A DNA stretch of 47,228 nt from Halieaceae bacterium MED-G27 (GCA_002456975.1 NTKA01000010.1:1-47228), one strand, 5' to 3'. Shown: positions 1-9,154, counted from the first letter of the stretch. Notes: generated by a model from the sequence alone, not told the origin. Made by a program: numbers and translations.

Positions 1-861
1 CCCGACTTTCTGGAATTAACTAAGCCCAGGGTCGTGGCCCTCATGCTTATCACAGCGATTATTGGCATGTGCATGGCGGTGCCCGGCTTTGTGCCCTGGC
101 AGCCCTTGGTGCTGGGCAATCTCGGGATTGCTCTGTGTGCGGGCGCGGCGGCCGCGATTAACCATGTGGTTGATGAGCGTATTGATCAGAAGATGTCTCG
201 CACCACCAACCGTCCCGTTGCGCAGGGCCGCGTGTCGCAAACCGAAGCGGTCTTGTTTGCATTCATATTATCGCTGGGCGGCGCCTTGTTGTTAGCGCTT
301 ACTATCAATGTATTAACCGCTGTTTTAACGGTTGCCAGCCTGGTGGGTTACGCCTTCATTTACACCATGTTTTTAAAGCGCGCGACGCCTCAAAACATCG
401 TCATCGGCGGCTTGGCAGGCGCTGCACCGCCGCTTCTTGGCTGGACTGCTGTTACGGGCGAGGTTCACCCTCATGGCTTGTTATTGGTCCTCATTATTTT
501 CGCCTGGACACCCCCCCACTTTTGGGCGCTCGCGATTCATCGTAAGGAAGAGTACGCGTCGGTTGGCATCCCTATGTTGCCAGTGACCCACGGAAACCGC
601 TTCACCGCACTGCATATTTTGCTCTACACACTTCTGATGTTCGTGATCACGTTGCTGCCATACGCAACATTTCTGAGTGGATGGATTTATCTCAGCGCGG
701 CCGTGGTACTAGGCCTTATTTTCCTATATTGGTCGATTGAGATTCTTCGGGACAAAAATCCAAAAGCGCCGATGGAAACCTTTAAGTACTCGATTAACTA
801 TCTCTTGTTACTCTTTGTTGCGATGTTGGCGGATCATTGGATTCTGGGAGCTCCGGTATGA
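1..861 (+). CDS. cyoE: Protohaem IX farnesyltransferase (haem O synthase), 5' end cut off
   Basis: Makes haem O from haem B and farnesyl diphosphate, the first step toward haem A for cytochrome c oxidase; an integral inner-membrane UbiA-family enzyme. The reading frame is open from base 1 and begins with residues PDFLELTKPRVV, a typical CyoE/CtaB N-terminus, so only a few residues are missing at the window edge. The first Asp-rich prenyl-diphosphate motif is seen as NHVVDERIDQKM, followed by the conserved TNRP; a later loop carries YASVGIPMLPV. About eight hydrophobic segments can be picked out. The TGA stop overlaps the ATG of the SCO gene by 4 bases, so the two are translationally coupled. 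With a SCO protein next to it, the ctaB (aa3 oxidase) role is more likely than a quinol oxidase role. Confidence 0.95.
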   Translation, partial: PDFLELTKPRVVALMLITAIIGMCMAVPGFVPWQPLVLGNLGIALCAGAAAAINHVVDERIDQKMSRTTNRPVAQGRVSQTEAVLFAFILSLGGALLLALTINVLTAVLTVASLVGYAFIYTMFLKRATPQNIVIGGLAGAAPPLLGWTAVTGEVHPHGLLLVLIIFAWTPPHFWALAIHRKEEYASVGIPMLPVTHGNRFTALHILLYTLLMFVITLLPYATFLSGWIYLSAAVVLGLIFLYWSIEILRDKNPKAPMETFKYSINYLLLLFVAMLADHWILGAPV

Positions 862-1517
862 CGCTTTCTCAAAATCAGCGCGTCGGATTGACGGTTGCAG
901 CCATCTTGTTGGTGATTGCAGTCATCGTATCGGGTTTTGTTTATAGGATTCAGCAGCCGCGGATCATGACTGAGTCGGAAATGCGGGCGAACGGTCTCTT
1001 TGTATTTGATACGCCGCGAGATCCCGGCGTTTTTTCCCTGATCGATCACCGCGGTGAAGAGTTTACTGAGCGTAATCTCGAGGGTGATTGGACCCTGCTA
1101 TTTTTTGGTTTTACCTACTGTCCGGATATCTGCCCCACCACGATGGCATTTCTCTCCCAATTGAGCGAGGCGCTGGAGGGCACTGAAGCAGAAACCACCG
1201 GGGTGGTCATGCTGTCGGTGGATCCCGCTCGTGATACTGTTGAGCAGTTGGCGAGTTATGTTCCTTACTACGATCCAGACTTCACAGGTGTAACGGGTGA
1301 CTTCACCGAGGTGCTCAGTGTCGCTAGACGGTTCAATTCGCCGTTCCGAAAAGTTACCAGCGACGATGGTGACTACCAGGTCGATCACAGTGCTAATGTG
1401 ATTTTGATAAATCCTCGCGGCGACTTTCACGGCTTCTTTAGAGCTCCCTTGGACCTCGCAAAAATGAAAGTGACACTGCGATCTGCGCAGTACTTATGGA
1501 GTCGTCAATATGACTGA
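858..1517 (+). CDS. SCO1/SenC-type copper chaperone for cytochrome c oxidase
   Basis: Membrane-anchored thioredoxin-fold protein that delivers copper to the CuA site of cytochrome oxidase. It is 219 aa from the ATG at 858. One N-terminal transmembrane anchor (about residues 10-30) is followed by the periplasmic domain with the copper-binding motif YCPDICPTT (CxxxC) and the distal His in VDHSANV. I chose 858 rather than 837 because GGGAG lies upstream and it gives the common ATGA overlap with cyoE. The 3' end overlaps polA by 8 bases. The neighbouring haem O synthase supports an oxidase-assembly role. Confidence 0.93.
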   Translation: MTLSQNQRVGLTVAAILLVIAVIVSGFVYRIQQPRIMTESEMRANGLFVFDTPRDPGVFSLIDHRGEEFTERNLEGDWTLLFFGFTYCPDICPTTMAFLSQLSEALEGTEAETTGVVMLSVDPARDTVEQLASYVPYYDPDFTGVTGDFTEVLSVARRFNSPFRKVTSDDGDYQVDHSANVILINPRGDFHGFFRAPLDLAKMKVTLRSAQYLWSRQYD

Positions 1518-4239
1518 CGCGCCGCGTCTTATATTGGTTGACGGATCGTCATATTTATTTCGGGCCTTCCACGCTCTGCCTCCTCTTACCAATAGCAAGG
1601 GTTTAAATACCGGGGCGGCAAAGGGCGTTATCGGAATGCTGAAGCGTCTTCAAGCTGATAATCCAGATGATCAGTTGGTCGTCATCTTTGATGCCAAAGG
1701 CCCCACCTTTCGCAACGACATCTATAGTGAATACAAAGCGAACCGGCCGCCCATGCCAGACGAGCTGAGGGAGCAAATCGCGCCTATCCACGACATTATT
1801 CGAGCACTCGGGTTGCCGCTAATTTCGATTGCCGGTGTAGAGGCCGACGATGTCATCGGCACCTTGTCGGAAAGTGCGGCTGCGCAGGGGAGACCGGTTC
1901 TGATCTCTACCGGTGACAAGGATATGGCGCAGTTGGTGAACGAGCACGTGACTCTCGTTAACACCATGAACCAAACAGTTATAGATCGAGAGGGGGTGGT
2001 AACAAAGTTCGGTGTACCGCCGGAGCTCATCATCGACTTGTTGGCCCTGATGGGAGATTCGGTCGATAACATTCCAGGCGTCGCTGGTGTGGGTGAAAAA
2101 ACCGCACTCGCTCTGCTCCAGAATCTAGGCGGTATCAACGATATTTATAGCCAGCTAGAGAAGGTACCGGAACTACCGATACGAGGTGCGAAATCGGTGG
2201 CCGACAAACTGATGGCCAATAAAAAGATGGCCGAGCTGTCTTACACGCTTGCTACGATAAAAATCGATTGCGAGCTCGACCTGTCGCCGGAGGACTTAAG
2301 TTCCAACCCAGCTGATACCGAAGCATTGATCGCACTTTATCGAGATCTCGAATTCAAATCCTGGCTCGATGAGCTGTTGAGCCCCGACCTTTTGGGCGCG
2401 CCGAAGCCGGTAGCCGAACCAGAGCGTGCCAGTCTCGATGTCACTGTCATACAGACAATGGATGAGCTTGATCACTGGATCGACAAAATCGAGGGCGCTG
2501 AGCTGTTCGCTTTTGATACCGAGACTACCAGTTTGAACTATATGCAAGCCGAAATTGTTGGCATGTCATTTTCGGTGACTCCAGGCGAGGCTGCTTATCT
2601 GCCATTGACGCATGTGCATGCTGGTGAGTACCAGCAGCTAGACCGAGATACCGTGCTCGCTAAAATGAAGCCTGTGCTGGAATCCGAGACCGCGCATAAA
2701 GTCGGCCAACACCTCAAGTATGACGCTAACGTATTAGCAAACCATGACATCACATTACGAGGTATCGCCCACGATACGATGCTCGAGTCTTATGTCATCG
2801 ACTCAGCAGGCACTCGGCACGATATGAATAGTCTTGCGCTGAAATACCTAGGGCAGCGGGTCATTTCATTTGAGGAGGTCGCAGGTAAGGGCGCCAAGCA
2901 GATCACGTTCGATCAAGTGCCCATCGATCAGGCGGCTGAATACGCCGCTGAAGACGCCGATGTCACATTGCGCCTGCATCAAGCATTACGACCCAAACTC
3001 GAAGAAACCCCTGCTCTCAATGATGTTTATCAGCGGCTTGAAATGCCTTTGGTGCCGGTATTGTCGGCTATAGAGCGAAACGGTGCTTTGGTCAGTAGCG
3101 CGCTGCTAAAGGAGCAAAGTAGCGAGCTCGCCACGCGGCTTCACGATCTAGAGGCCAAAGCTTGCGAGCTCGCTGGCCAGCCCTTCAATTTGTCGTCACC
3201 GAAACAGTTGGGTGAGATTCTGTTCGATAAACTTGAATTACCGGTCATCAAAAAGACGCCCAAAGGTGCGCCATCGACCGCTGAGGAAGTATTAATCGAA
3301 CTGGCGGAGACCTATGAATTGCCCGCAGTGCTGATCGAGCATCGCGGCTTGGCAAAACTAAAGTCGACTTACACCGATAAGCTGCCTGAGCTGCTAGATC
3401 CAACAACCGGTCGTATCCATACTTCCTATCATCAAGCTGTGACTGCGACGGGTCGTTTATCGTCTAGTGATCCGAACCTCCAAAATATTCCGATTCGGAC
3501 CGAGCAGGGGCGTCGTATTCGGCAGGCTTTTGCGGCGCCCGAGGGCAGCAAAATTGTGGCCGCTGATTACTCTCAAATTGAACTTAGGATTATGGCGCAC
3601 TTGTCGGGAGATTCTGGCTTACTGAATTCCTTTGCCAACGAGCTCGATGTGCATAGCGCGACGGCTGCGGAGGTGTTTGATGTGCCACTGCCGGAGGTGA
3701 GTTCGGATCAGAGGCGCAAGGCCAAAGCTATTAATTTTGGCTTGATCTATGGCATGTCTGCCTTCGGTTTGGCCAAGCAGATTAATGTTGCGAGGAGCGA
3801 AGCACAGCAGTACATCGATCGATACTTTGCCCGTTATCCCGGCGTTGCTGATTATATGGATGCGACTCGAGCAAAAGCCCACGAACAGGGCTATGTGGAA
3901 ACGCTGTTGGGTAGGCGCCTGTATCTTCCCGAGATCAACGCTCGCAATAAGCAGCGGCAGTTAGCGGCGGAGCGCACGGCAATTAACGCACCGATGCAAG
4001 GTACGGCTGCCGACATCATTAAGTTGGCGATGATCGAAGTTCAAGAGTGGCTCTCGCAACATACAATCGACGCAAAAATGATCATGCAGGTACACGATGA
4101 GCTAGTGTTTGAGGTTGCCGATTGCGATTGCAATATGCTCTGCGAGGCGGTTCCCCGGATTATGTCGGGAGTGATGTCGCTCGATGTGCCGTTGGTCGCC
4201 GATGTAGGAATTGGCGCGAACTGGGATGAGGCGCACTAA
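1510..4239 (+). CDS. polA: DNA polymerase I
   Basis: Repair and Okazaki-fragment-processing polymerase of 909 aa, close to the usual 928 of E. coli. All three domains are visible. The N-terminal 5'-3' exonuclease (about 1-290) has GVEADDVIGTL, STGDKDMAQLV and GDSVDNIPGV. The 3'-5' exonuclease (about 320-500) has exo I FAFDTETTSL near residue 334 and exo III YAAEDADVT, so proofreading is probably active. The polymerase domain has TGRLSSSDPNLQNIP, motif A DYSQIELRIMAHLSGD near 685, motif B RRKAKAINFGLIYG and motif C MQVHDELVFEV near 858. It begins inside the end of the SCO gene, an unusual partner for polA, and is followed by a convergent engB. Confidence 0.98.
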   Translation: MTDAPRLILVDGSSYLFRAFHALPPLTNSKGLNTGAAKGVIGMLKRLQADNPDDQLVVIFDAKGPTFRNDIYSEYKANRPPMPDELREQIAPIHDIIRALGLPLISIAGVEADDVIGTLSESAAAQGRPVLISTGDKDMAQLVNEHVTLVNTMNQTVIDREGVVTKFGVPPELIIDLLALMGDSVDNIPGVAGVGEKTALALLQNLGGINDIYSQLEKVPELPIRGAKSVADKLMANKKMAELSYTLATIKIDCELDLSPEDLSSNPADTEALIALYRDLEFKSWLDELLSPDLLGAPKPVAEPERASLDVTVIQTMDELDHWIDKIEGAELFAFDTETTSLNYMQAEIVGMSFSVTPGEAAYLPLTHVHAGEYQQLDRDTVLAKMKPVLESETAHKVGQHLKYDANVLANHDITLRGIAHDTMLESYVIDSAGTRHDMNSLALKYLGQRVISFEEVAGKGAKQITFDQVPIDQAAEYAAEDADVTLRLHQALRPKLEETPALNDVYQRLEMPLVPVLSAIERNGALVSSALLKEQSSELATRLHDLEAKACELAGQPFNLSSPKQLGEILFDKLELPVIKKTPKGAPSTAEEVLIELAETYELPAVLIEHRGLAKLKSTYTDKLPELLDPTTGRIHTSYHQAVTATGRLSSSDPNLQNIPIRTEQGRRIRQAFAAPEGSKIVAADYSQIELRIMAHLSGDSGLLNSFANELDVHSATAAEVFDVPLPEVSSDQRRKAKAINFGLIYGMSAFGLAKQINVARSEAQQYIDRYFARYPGVADYMDATRAKAHEQGYVETLLGRRLYLPEINARNKQRQLAAERTAINAPMQGTAADIIKLAMIEVQEWLSQHTIDAKMIMQVHDELVFEVADCDCNMLCEAVPRIMSGVMSLDVPLVADVGIGANWDEAH

Positions 4240-4323
4240 CGCTCATTGTCTTACTACTGGTGTTAAGTCAGCACCAACATCGAGACCTGCGCGACGCCGG
4301 ATACCTGCCACTCTTGATGCTAA

Positions 4324-4929
4324 TTAGACGTCAATCGCCTCCGGCAGGGAGAGCCACCAATTCAAGGTTTGCTCTAGCTCGTCCATACCCTGCTTGGTTA
4401 GCGATGAAAACAACTGAATCGATACCCATCGCTCGTGCTCTTTGAGCGCCTTTTTCACTGATAACAGACTGGCTTTACCCGGCCCCTTTTTGAGTTTGTC
4501 GCACTTGGTCAAAAGGACATGAACCGGCATTTCACTGGTCACTGCCCACTCGATCATTTGGCGATCGAAGTCCTTCAATGGGTGTCTGATGTCCATGAGT
4601 AACACCAGACCTTTCAGGCTTCTTCGGTATTGCAGATACCGCTCGAGTTGCTTGTTCCACTCACGCTTAATATTCAGCGGCACTTTGGCAAAACCGTAGC
4701 CGGGCAAATCCACTAAACGAATATTGTCGTCGACCTCAAAAAAATTGATTAATTGAGTGCGGCCCGGTGTTTTTGAGGTTCTCGCCAATTTATGGTTCTC
4801 GGTGAGTGCGTTAAGCGCACTCGACTTTCCGGCATTACTACGACCAGCAAAAGCGACTTCGCTGCCAATATCGCTCGGTGCGTTGTTGAGTGCGCTGGCG
4901 GATTGCATGAATTTTGTGGACTTGAACAC
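4324..4929 (-). CDS. engB: Ribosome-biogenesis GTPase EngB (YihA/YsxC)
   Basis: Essential GTPase of the TrmE-Era-EngA family that helps assemble the 50S subunit. It is 201 aa. G motifs read G1 GRSNAGKSSALNAL, G2 PGRTQ, G3 DLPGYGFA and G4 TKCDK, in the right order and spacing. The start used is GTG at 4929; an internal ATG at 4908 would remove seven residues and is a possible alternative because no strong ribosome-binding site stands before the GTG. It converges on polA with an 84-bp gap, and polA-engB-cytochrome c4-dsbA is a familiar gammaproteobacterial order. Confidence 0.95.
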   Translation of the reverse strand: MFKSTKFMQSASALNNAPSDIGSEVAFAGRSNAGKSSALNALTENHKLARTSKTPGRTQLINFFEVDDNIRLVDLPGYGFAKVPLNIKREWNKQLERYLQYRRSLKGLVLLMDIRHPLKDFDRQMIEWAVTSEMPVHVLLTKCDKLKKGPGKASLLSVKKALKEHERWVSIQLFSSLTKQGMDELEQTLNWWLSLPEAIDV

Positions 4930-4979
4930 AAGTCTGTCTGACTTATTGGGCGTATTTATGACACTAATCCCGTTAAAGT

Positions 4980-5007
4980 TTGGTGTTTTCGGCTCAGTGA
5001 CTATAAT
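4980..5007 (+). promoter_or_regulatory. Candidate sigma-70 promoter for the cytochrome genes
   Basis: A -35-like TTGGTG (4980-4985) is separated by 16 bases from a perfect -10 TATAAT (5002-5007). It lies 75 bases before the first cytochrome gene, in the divergent region with engB. Seen by eye only; no transcript data. Confidence 0.5.
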
Positions 5008-5082
5008 GCCGCTCCGAACTACACGGGTATAGCAATAAAATCACAGAACATTGTCGGTAGGATCCGACTCAGAGGGTAAGCA

Positions 5083-5388
5083 ATGAAAGCAGCAATGATT
5101 CGAGTTTTGAGCGTTTTGGCGTTTCTTTCGCTGGCGCAGGTAGCGCAAGCGGCTGACGCTCCGGCCAAGTACGCCGCCTCTTGCGGTGCTTGTCACGCCT
5201 ACGGTGTGGCGGGTGCGCCAAAGACTGGTGATGCGGGTCAATGGGAGCCGAGACTGGCAAAGGGGATGGATGCACTTGTTGCGTCAGTAAAGAATGGTCT
5301 GAACGCAATGCCTCCTGGCGGCCTATGTAATGGTTGTAGCGATGAAGAGTACAAAGAGCTCATCACCTACATGGCGACTCCTCAATAA
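5083..5388 (+). CDS. Small periplasmic c-type cytochrome, c5-like
   Basis: Monohaem electron carrier of 101 aa. Residues 1-23 form a signal peptide ending near AQAADA. The haem site is CGACH, and the likely Met ligand lies in NAMPPGG. A second Cys pair, CNGC near the C-terminal part, is the disulfide-like signature of cytochrome c5-type proteins (Cyt_c class I). A GAGG ribosome-binding site precedes the ATG at 5083. It is followed after 19 bases by cytochrome c4, and probably shares its promoter. Likely role: soluble donor to an oxidase in the periplasm. Confidence 0.88.
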   Translation: MKAAMIRVLSVLAFLSLAQVAQAADAPAKYAASCGACHAYGVAGAPKTGDAGQWEPRLAKGMDALVASVKNGLNAMPPGGLCNGCSDEEYKELITYMATPQ

Positions 5389-5407
5389 ATCACAAAGGAA
5401 TATCAAC

Positions 5408-6043
5408 ATGTTTTTAAAACGCGTAGTCACCGCGTTGGCGCTATCAATGCTTGCTGCTTCAGTAAACGCGGCCGGCGTCATGAAGGGCGACCCAGATGCG
5501 GGTGCCGAACTGGTTGGAAGCTGCACGGCGTGTCACGGTGCTGACGGCAACAGCTTAGCCCCAGCTTTTCCTAAAATAGCTGGGCTAGGTGAGCGTTATC
5601 TGCTGAAGCAAATGAAAGACATCCGGGATGGTCGCAGACCCGTCGCGCTGATGGCCGGTCAAGTCGATAACATGACGGATCAACAGTTGGCAGACATTGC
5701 TGCTTTTTACGACTCGCAAGAGCGAACTTCGGGCACGGCTGATCCAGAGCTGGTTGATTTAGGCCGCAAAGTCTATCTTGCAGGCATCGCCGATCGTAAA
5801 GTGGCTGCTTGCTCTGGTTGTCACAGCCCCTCAGGCAAAGGCAACGGCCCCGGTGGGTTTCCAGGCCTTTCTGGCCAGCACGCTGATTACATCGAACAGC
5901 AGCTCAAAATGTTTAGACTCGGATACGAGGATGAGAGCGGTCGTACTAACGGCGGTGACAGCAAGATTATGCGAACTATCGCTTTTGGTTTGAGTGATCT
6001 TGAGATCAAAGCAGTCGCGAGTTATGTTGCAGGCTTACAGTAA
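5408..6043 (+). CDS. Dihaem cytochrome c4
   Basis: Periplasmic or membrane-associated dihaem electron carrier of 211 aa. An N-terminal signal peptide (MFLKRVVTALALSMLAASVNA) is followed by two homologous class I cytochrome domains with haem motifs CTACH and CSGCH, the classic c4 tandem arrangement. The ATG at 5408 is preceded by AAAGGA; the frame opens earlier (5330) but the extension lies inside the previous gene and would spoil the signal peptide. Cytochrome c4 commonly donates to cbb3 or aa3 oxidases; the oxidase-assembly genes at the left edge fit that. Confidence 0.93.
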   Translation: MFLKRVVTALALSMLAASVNAAGVMKGDPDAGAELVGSCTACHGADGNSLAPAFPKIAGLGERYLLKQMKDIRDGRRPVALMAGQVDNMTDQQLADIAAFYDSQERTSGTADPELVDLGRKVYLAGIADRKVAACSGCHSPSGKGNGPGGFPGLSGQHADYIEQQLKMFRLGYEDESGRTNGGDSKIMRTIAFGLSDLEIKAVASYVAGLQ

Positions 6044-6071
6044 AGTTTGCTGACAACTTGGGGGTAGCAAC

Positions 6072-6728
6072 ATGAGTGTTTGGGTTCGTTCATTATTGGT
6101 CGCCGTGATCACTGTTGTCTCGTTGCCAACGATGGCGCAGGAGGCCTACGAAGAGGGCGTTCATTACGATCTCATTACCCCTAATATCCAAACTGGTATT
6201 AGTGACCGTGTCGTGGTCACTGAGTTCTTTTCTTATGGCTGCGGGCATTGTTTTAACTTTGAGCCAATGCTCGCCGCATGGGAGAAGCGTCAGCCCGAGA
6301 ACATTGTCGTACAACGCTCCCCAATCGCCTGGAATGCGGGTGCTCGTTTGTTGGCCAAGGTTTACTACACAGCGGTTGTGCTAGATGCCATGGATCCCAT
6401 GCATGAGGCTATTTTCCGGGCTATTCATCTTCAGCGTAAGCGTCTAGCTTCCCCTGAAGCCTTTCGAGCCGTATTCGTAGACAACGGTATTGATGCCGAA
6501 GCGTTCGATAAGGTATTCGACTCCTTTGGCGTGAGCAGTATGGTCCGACAGGCAGACGCTCGTATGAAAGGCGCTCGGATTAATGGCACCCCATCGCTCA
6601 TGGTAAATGGCAAATATCGAATAGATACCCGCAAGGCTGGGAGCCAAGCCAATATGCTTAAAATCGCAAAGTTTTTAGCAGAAAAAGAGCTGGCTCGTAT
6701 GAATCAGTCAGTCGCTATCGCCGAGTAA
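6072..6728 (+). CDS. dsbA: Thiol:disulfide interchange protein DsbA
   Basis: Periplasmic oxidase that introduces disulfides into exported proteins. It is 218 aa with a signal peptide over about residues 1-22. The active site is FFSYGCGHCFNFEP (CGHC, where E. coli has CPHC), and the cis-proline loop is GTPSLMVNGKY. It follows cytochrome c4 by 28 bases, consistent with one transcript, and disulfide catalysis matters for c-type cytochrome maturation. The gene ends just before a palindromic terminator-like element. Confidence 0.93.
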   Translation: MSVWVRSLLVAVITVVSLPTMAQEAYEEGVHYDLITPNIQTGISDRVVVTEFFSYGCGHCFNFEPMLAAWEKRQPENIVVQRSPIAWNAGARLLAKVYYTAVVLDAMDPMHEAIFRAIHLQRKRLASPEAFRAVFVDNGIDAEAFDKVFDSFGVSSMVRQADARMKGARINGTPSLMVNGKYRIDTRKAGSQANMLKIAKFLAEKELARMNQSVAIAE

Positions 6729-6751
6729 TTCAGCGCACAACTTCCCCCACT

Positions 6752-7228
6752 TTAGTTGCCGATCGGCAACTCGGTTTTTTGCACCACCTTTCGCAACTCA
6801 AAACTAGAGTGGACGCCTGTGACACCCGCGATTCGGGTTAGTTTCCCGAGCAGAAATGATTCGTAGTGTTTCATATCTTTCACCACGATCGTGAGTAAAT
6901 AATCTGCGCTCTGACCAGTCACCACTACACAGTCAACGACTTCGCTAAACTGGGTAATCGTCTCTTCAAATTGCTCGAACCGGTCCGGGGTATGCCTATC
7001 CATGGTAATGCTGACGTGTGCCGTCAGACTCAAACCCAGTTTATCCGGCGATAATAAAGCTACGTGTCGTCGGATAAAGCCCTCGTCGTTTAGGCGCTTA
7101 ACCCTCCTGGCGCATGGTGTTGCTGAGAGGCCCACTTTGTCAGCCAACTCTAAGTTACTTAGGCTTGCGTCTCGTTGCAGCAGGTCGAGTAATTTAATGT
7201 CAATTTTGTCGAGGGAAGGTGTCGTCAT
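6752..7228 (-). CDS. Lrp/AsnC-family transcriptional regulator
   Basis: DNA-binding feast/famine regulator of 158 aa. Residues 1-60 carry an AsnC-type helix-turn-helix (LSNLELADKVGLSATPCARR). The C-terminal RAM domain that binds amino acids includes VVTGQSADYLLTIVVKD and HSSFELRKVV. It is divergently transcribed from leuA with a 148-bp AT-rich gap that holds an inverted repeat, so control of leuA and of itself is a reasonable inference. It resembles Lrp-like proteins generally; I cannot assign it as the global Lrp. Confidence 0.92.
   Translation of the reverse strand: MTTPSLDKIDIKLLDLLQRDASLSNLELADKVGLSATPCARRVKRLNDEGFIRRHVALLSPDKLGLSLTAHVSITMDRHTPDRFEQFEETITQFSEVVDCVVVTGQSADYLLTIVVKDMKHYESFLLGKLTRIAGVTGVHSSFELRKVVQKTELPIGN
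6754..6780 (+). terminator. Candidate intrinsic terminator after dsbA
   Basis: A perfect 7-bp stem, AGTTGCC GATC GGCAACT (6754-6771), is followed by CGG and six T residues. It overlaps the last codons of the convergent Lrp-family gene, so it would act on the plus-strand transcript. Confidence 0.55.
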
Positions 7229-7251
7229 ATTTCATATTCTTAGTGAATTTA

Positions 7252-7275
7252 GCTAAAAAATATATTTTTTTTAGC
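7252..7275. promoter_or_regulatory. AT-rich inverted repeat between the Lrp-family gene and leuA
   Basis: The arms GCTAAAAAA and TTTTTTAGC are separated by TATATT in a 24-base element. It sits 24 bases before the regulator start and about 100 bases before leuA. Its AT-rich dyad character is what Lrp-family proteins bind, so it is a candidate operator; the match is structural, not a strict consensus match. Confidence 0.4.
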
Positions 7276-7376
7276 ACTAACTTACATTTTATCTGTTTTT
7301 CGGGAGTAACTTTGCTGATTTTCTCTGTTAATGGAGAGTTATACTGTCTCATTGATTCGGACCGTAGGTTTAAGCG

Positions 7377-9062
7377 ATGACACAGGATAGTTCGCAGGGC
7401 TTTGATCACAGCAAATACCCCAGTTACAAGCCAATTAAGAAGGCTGATCGTCGGTGGCCGGACGCAGTATTAACCAAAGCGCCACAGTGGTGCAGTGTTG
7501 ATTTACGCGATGGTAACCAAGCGTTGATTGAGCCAATGACCTCGCAAAAGAAATTGCGGTTATGGGAGTTGTTGGTTGACCTGGGGTTTAAGCAAATTGA
7601 AGTTGGTTTTCCATCTGCGTCGTCGCATGACTTCGACTTTTTAAGAAAATTGATCGAAGAGAAGCGGATTCCTGACGACGTCACAGTGCAGGTGCTGACA
7701 CAGGCGCGCGAGGAGCTGATTACCAAGACGTTTGAAGCCCTGAAAGGGGCGAAACGTGCCGTACTTCATTTTTACAACAGTACTTCAACAGTACAGCGAG
7801 ATTACGTATTTGGTCTGGATCGGGATGGGATTACCGACATCGCAGTCAAAGGTGCGCAATTGGTGAAGCAGGTGGCAGCACAATACCCCGATACGGAATG
7901 GGTGTTTGAATACAGCCCCGAGAGCTTCACTGGAACCGAAATCGACTATGCCGTCGAGGTGTGCAACGCCGTAGTCGATGTGATCAAGCCAACGCCTGAG
8001 CACCCCATGATTATTAACCTGCCGGCAACGGTTGAAATGAGTACCCCTAACGTCTACGCCGATCAGATCGAGTGGTTCTGTGATCACGTGGATCAGCGAG
8101 ACGCATTGATTATCTCGTTGCATACCCATAATGATCGAGGGGGCGCTGTCGCTGCCAGCGAGCTGGGAATATTAGCCGGCGCCGACCGTGTTGAGGGCAC
8201 CTTGCTCGGTAATGGTGAGCGCACCGGCAATATGGATATCGTGACGATGGCTATGAACCTTTATAGCCAGGGCATCGATCCCAAGCTCGACTTTGGGCAG
8301 ATGGACGAAATGATTGCTGTGTGTAAGGAGTGCACTCAGTTGCCGCTACATCCTCGTCATCCTTATGCGGGTGAATTGGTATTTACCGCATTTTCGGGAA
8401 GCCATCAGGATGCGATTAATAAATGTCTGGCGCGACGAGACGACCGCGACCCCTGGGAGGTGGCCTACTTGCCCATCGATCCGGCTGATATTGGCCGCAG
8501 TTACCAAGAGGTGATTCGCATTAATAGCCAATCCGGTAAAGGTGGCGTCGCTTATGTATTAAAGCGTGATCATGGTTTGGACATTCCTCGCTGGCTCCAG
8601 ATCGACTTCAGCTCGGCCGTTCAATCGCTGGCTGAGCATTCGGAATCCGAAGTGGTCTCCGACGATATCTACCAGTTGTTCCTAAATACTTACGCGCTCG
8701 ACCGATCTAACGTACAAGTTGGCCGTTATCAGCTTGCGCGCGAGGAGACGGTCGATGCTCTCCAAGTAGATATTGTTGTTGGTAATACTCCGACCTCGAT
8801 CACCGGTCGAGGTAACGGCGTGGTGGCGGCGTTTGTTGATGCGCTTGGCGTCTATACCGGCACTAAGTTGGTGGTGGTCGAGTACAGTGAGCACACGCTG
8901 GGGCGAGATGCCGAAGCCGAAGCCATATGCTATGTTCAGGTCGCAATCGACGGTCGAAGAAGTTGTGGCGTTGGGCGGAGTCAAGACATTGTCCAAGCGT
9001 CTATGGCGGCTATTGTGTCCGCGGTGTCGCGAGCCAGTGTATTTCGCGATTTAGCGGCTTAG
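7377..9062 (+). CDS. leuA: 2-isopropylmalate synthase, long type-2 form
   Basis: Condenses acetyl-CoA with 2-ketoisovalerate, the committed step of leucine synthesis. It is 561 aa. The N-terminal TIM barrel has the signature CSVDLRDGNQALIEPM near residue 40 and the metal/catalytic motif SLHTHNDRG near 248, then LLGNGERTGNMDIV. The leading segment YPSYKPI..RRWPD and overall length mark the LeuA type 2 branch (actinobacterial/fungal-like) rather than the enterobacterial type. The C-terminal part (about 430-561) is the regulatory LeuA allosteric domain, so leucine feedback is expected. It stands alone and divergent from the Lrp-family regulator. Confidence 0.96.
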   Translation: MTQDSSQGFDHSKYPSYKPIKKADRRWPDAVLTKAPQWCSVDLRDGNQALIEPMTSQKKLRLWELLVDLGFKQIEVGFPSASSHDFDFLRKLIEEKRIPDDVTVQVLTQAREELITKTFEALKGAKRAVLHFYNSTSTVQRDYVFGLDRDGITDIAVKGAQLVKQVAAQYPDTEWVFEYSPESFTGTEIDYAVEVCNAVVDVIKPTPEHPMIINLPATVEMSTPNVYADQIEWFCDHVDQRDALIISLHTHNDRGGAVAASELGILAGADRVEGTLLGNGERTGNMDIVTMAMNLYSQGIDPKLDFGQMDEMIAVCKECTQLPLHPRHPYAGELVFTAFSGSHQDAINKCLARRDDRDPWEVAYLPIDPADIGRSYQEVIRINSQSGKGGVAYVLKRDHGLDIPRWLQIDFSSAVQSLAEHSESEVVSDDIYQLFLNTYALDRSNVQVGRYQLAREETVDALQVDIVVGNTPTSITGRGNGVVAAFVDALGVYTGTKLVVVEYSEHTLGRDAEAEAICYVQVAIDGRRSCGVGRSQDIVQASMAAIVSAVSRASVFRDLAA

Positions 9063-9130
9063 CGCTAGCTGCCATCCATGTAGTCGATAGCGAGTGATTT
9101 TAAACGGGGGCTAGAGGTCACAAGTCGGAG

Positions 9131-9154
9131 GCGTCATCGCGCCTACCATGACGC
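9131..9154. repeat. Short inverted repeat just before the GGDEF gene
   Basis: GCGTCA (9131-9136) and TGACGC (9149-9154) form a dyad with a 12-base spacer, ending 7 bases before the ATG at 9162. It covers the place where a ribosome-binding site would be. It could be an operator or an RNA hairpin; no further support. Confidence 0.3.
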
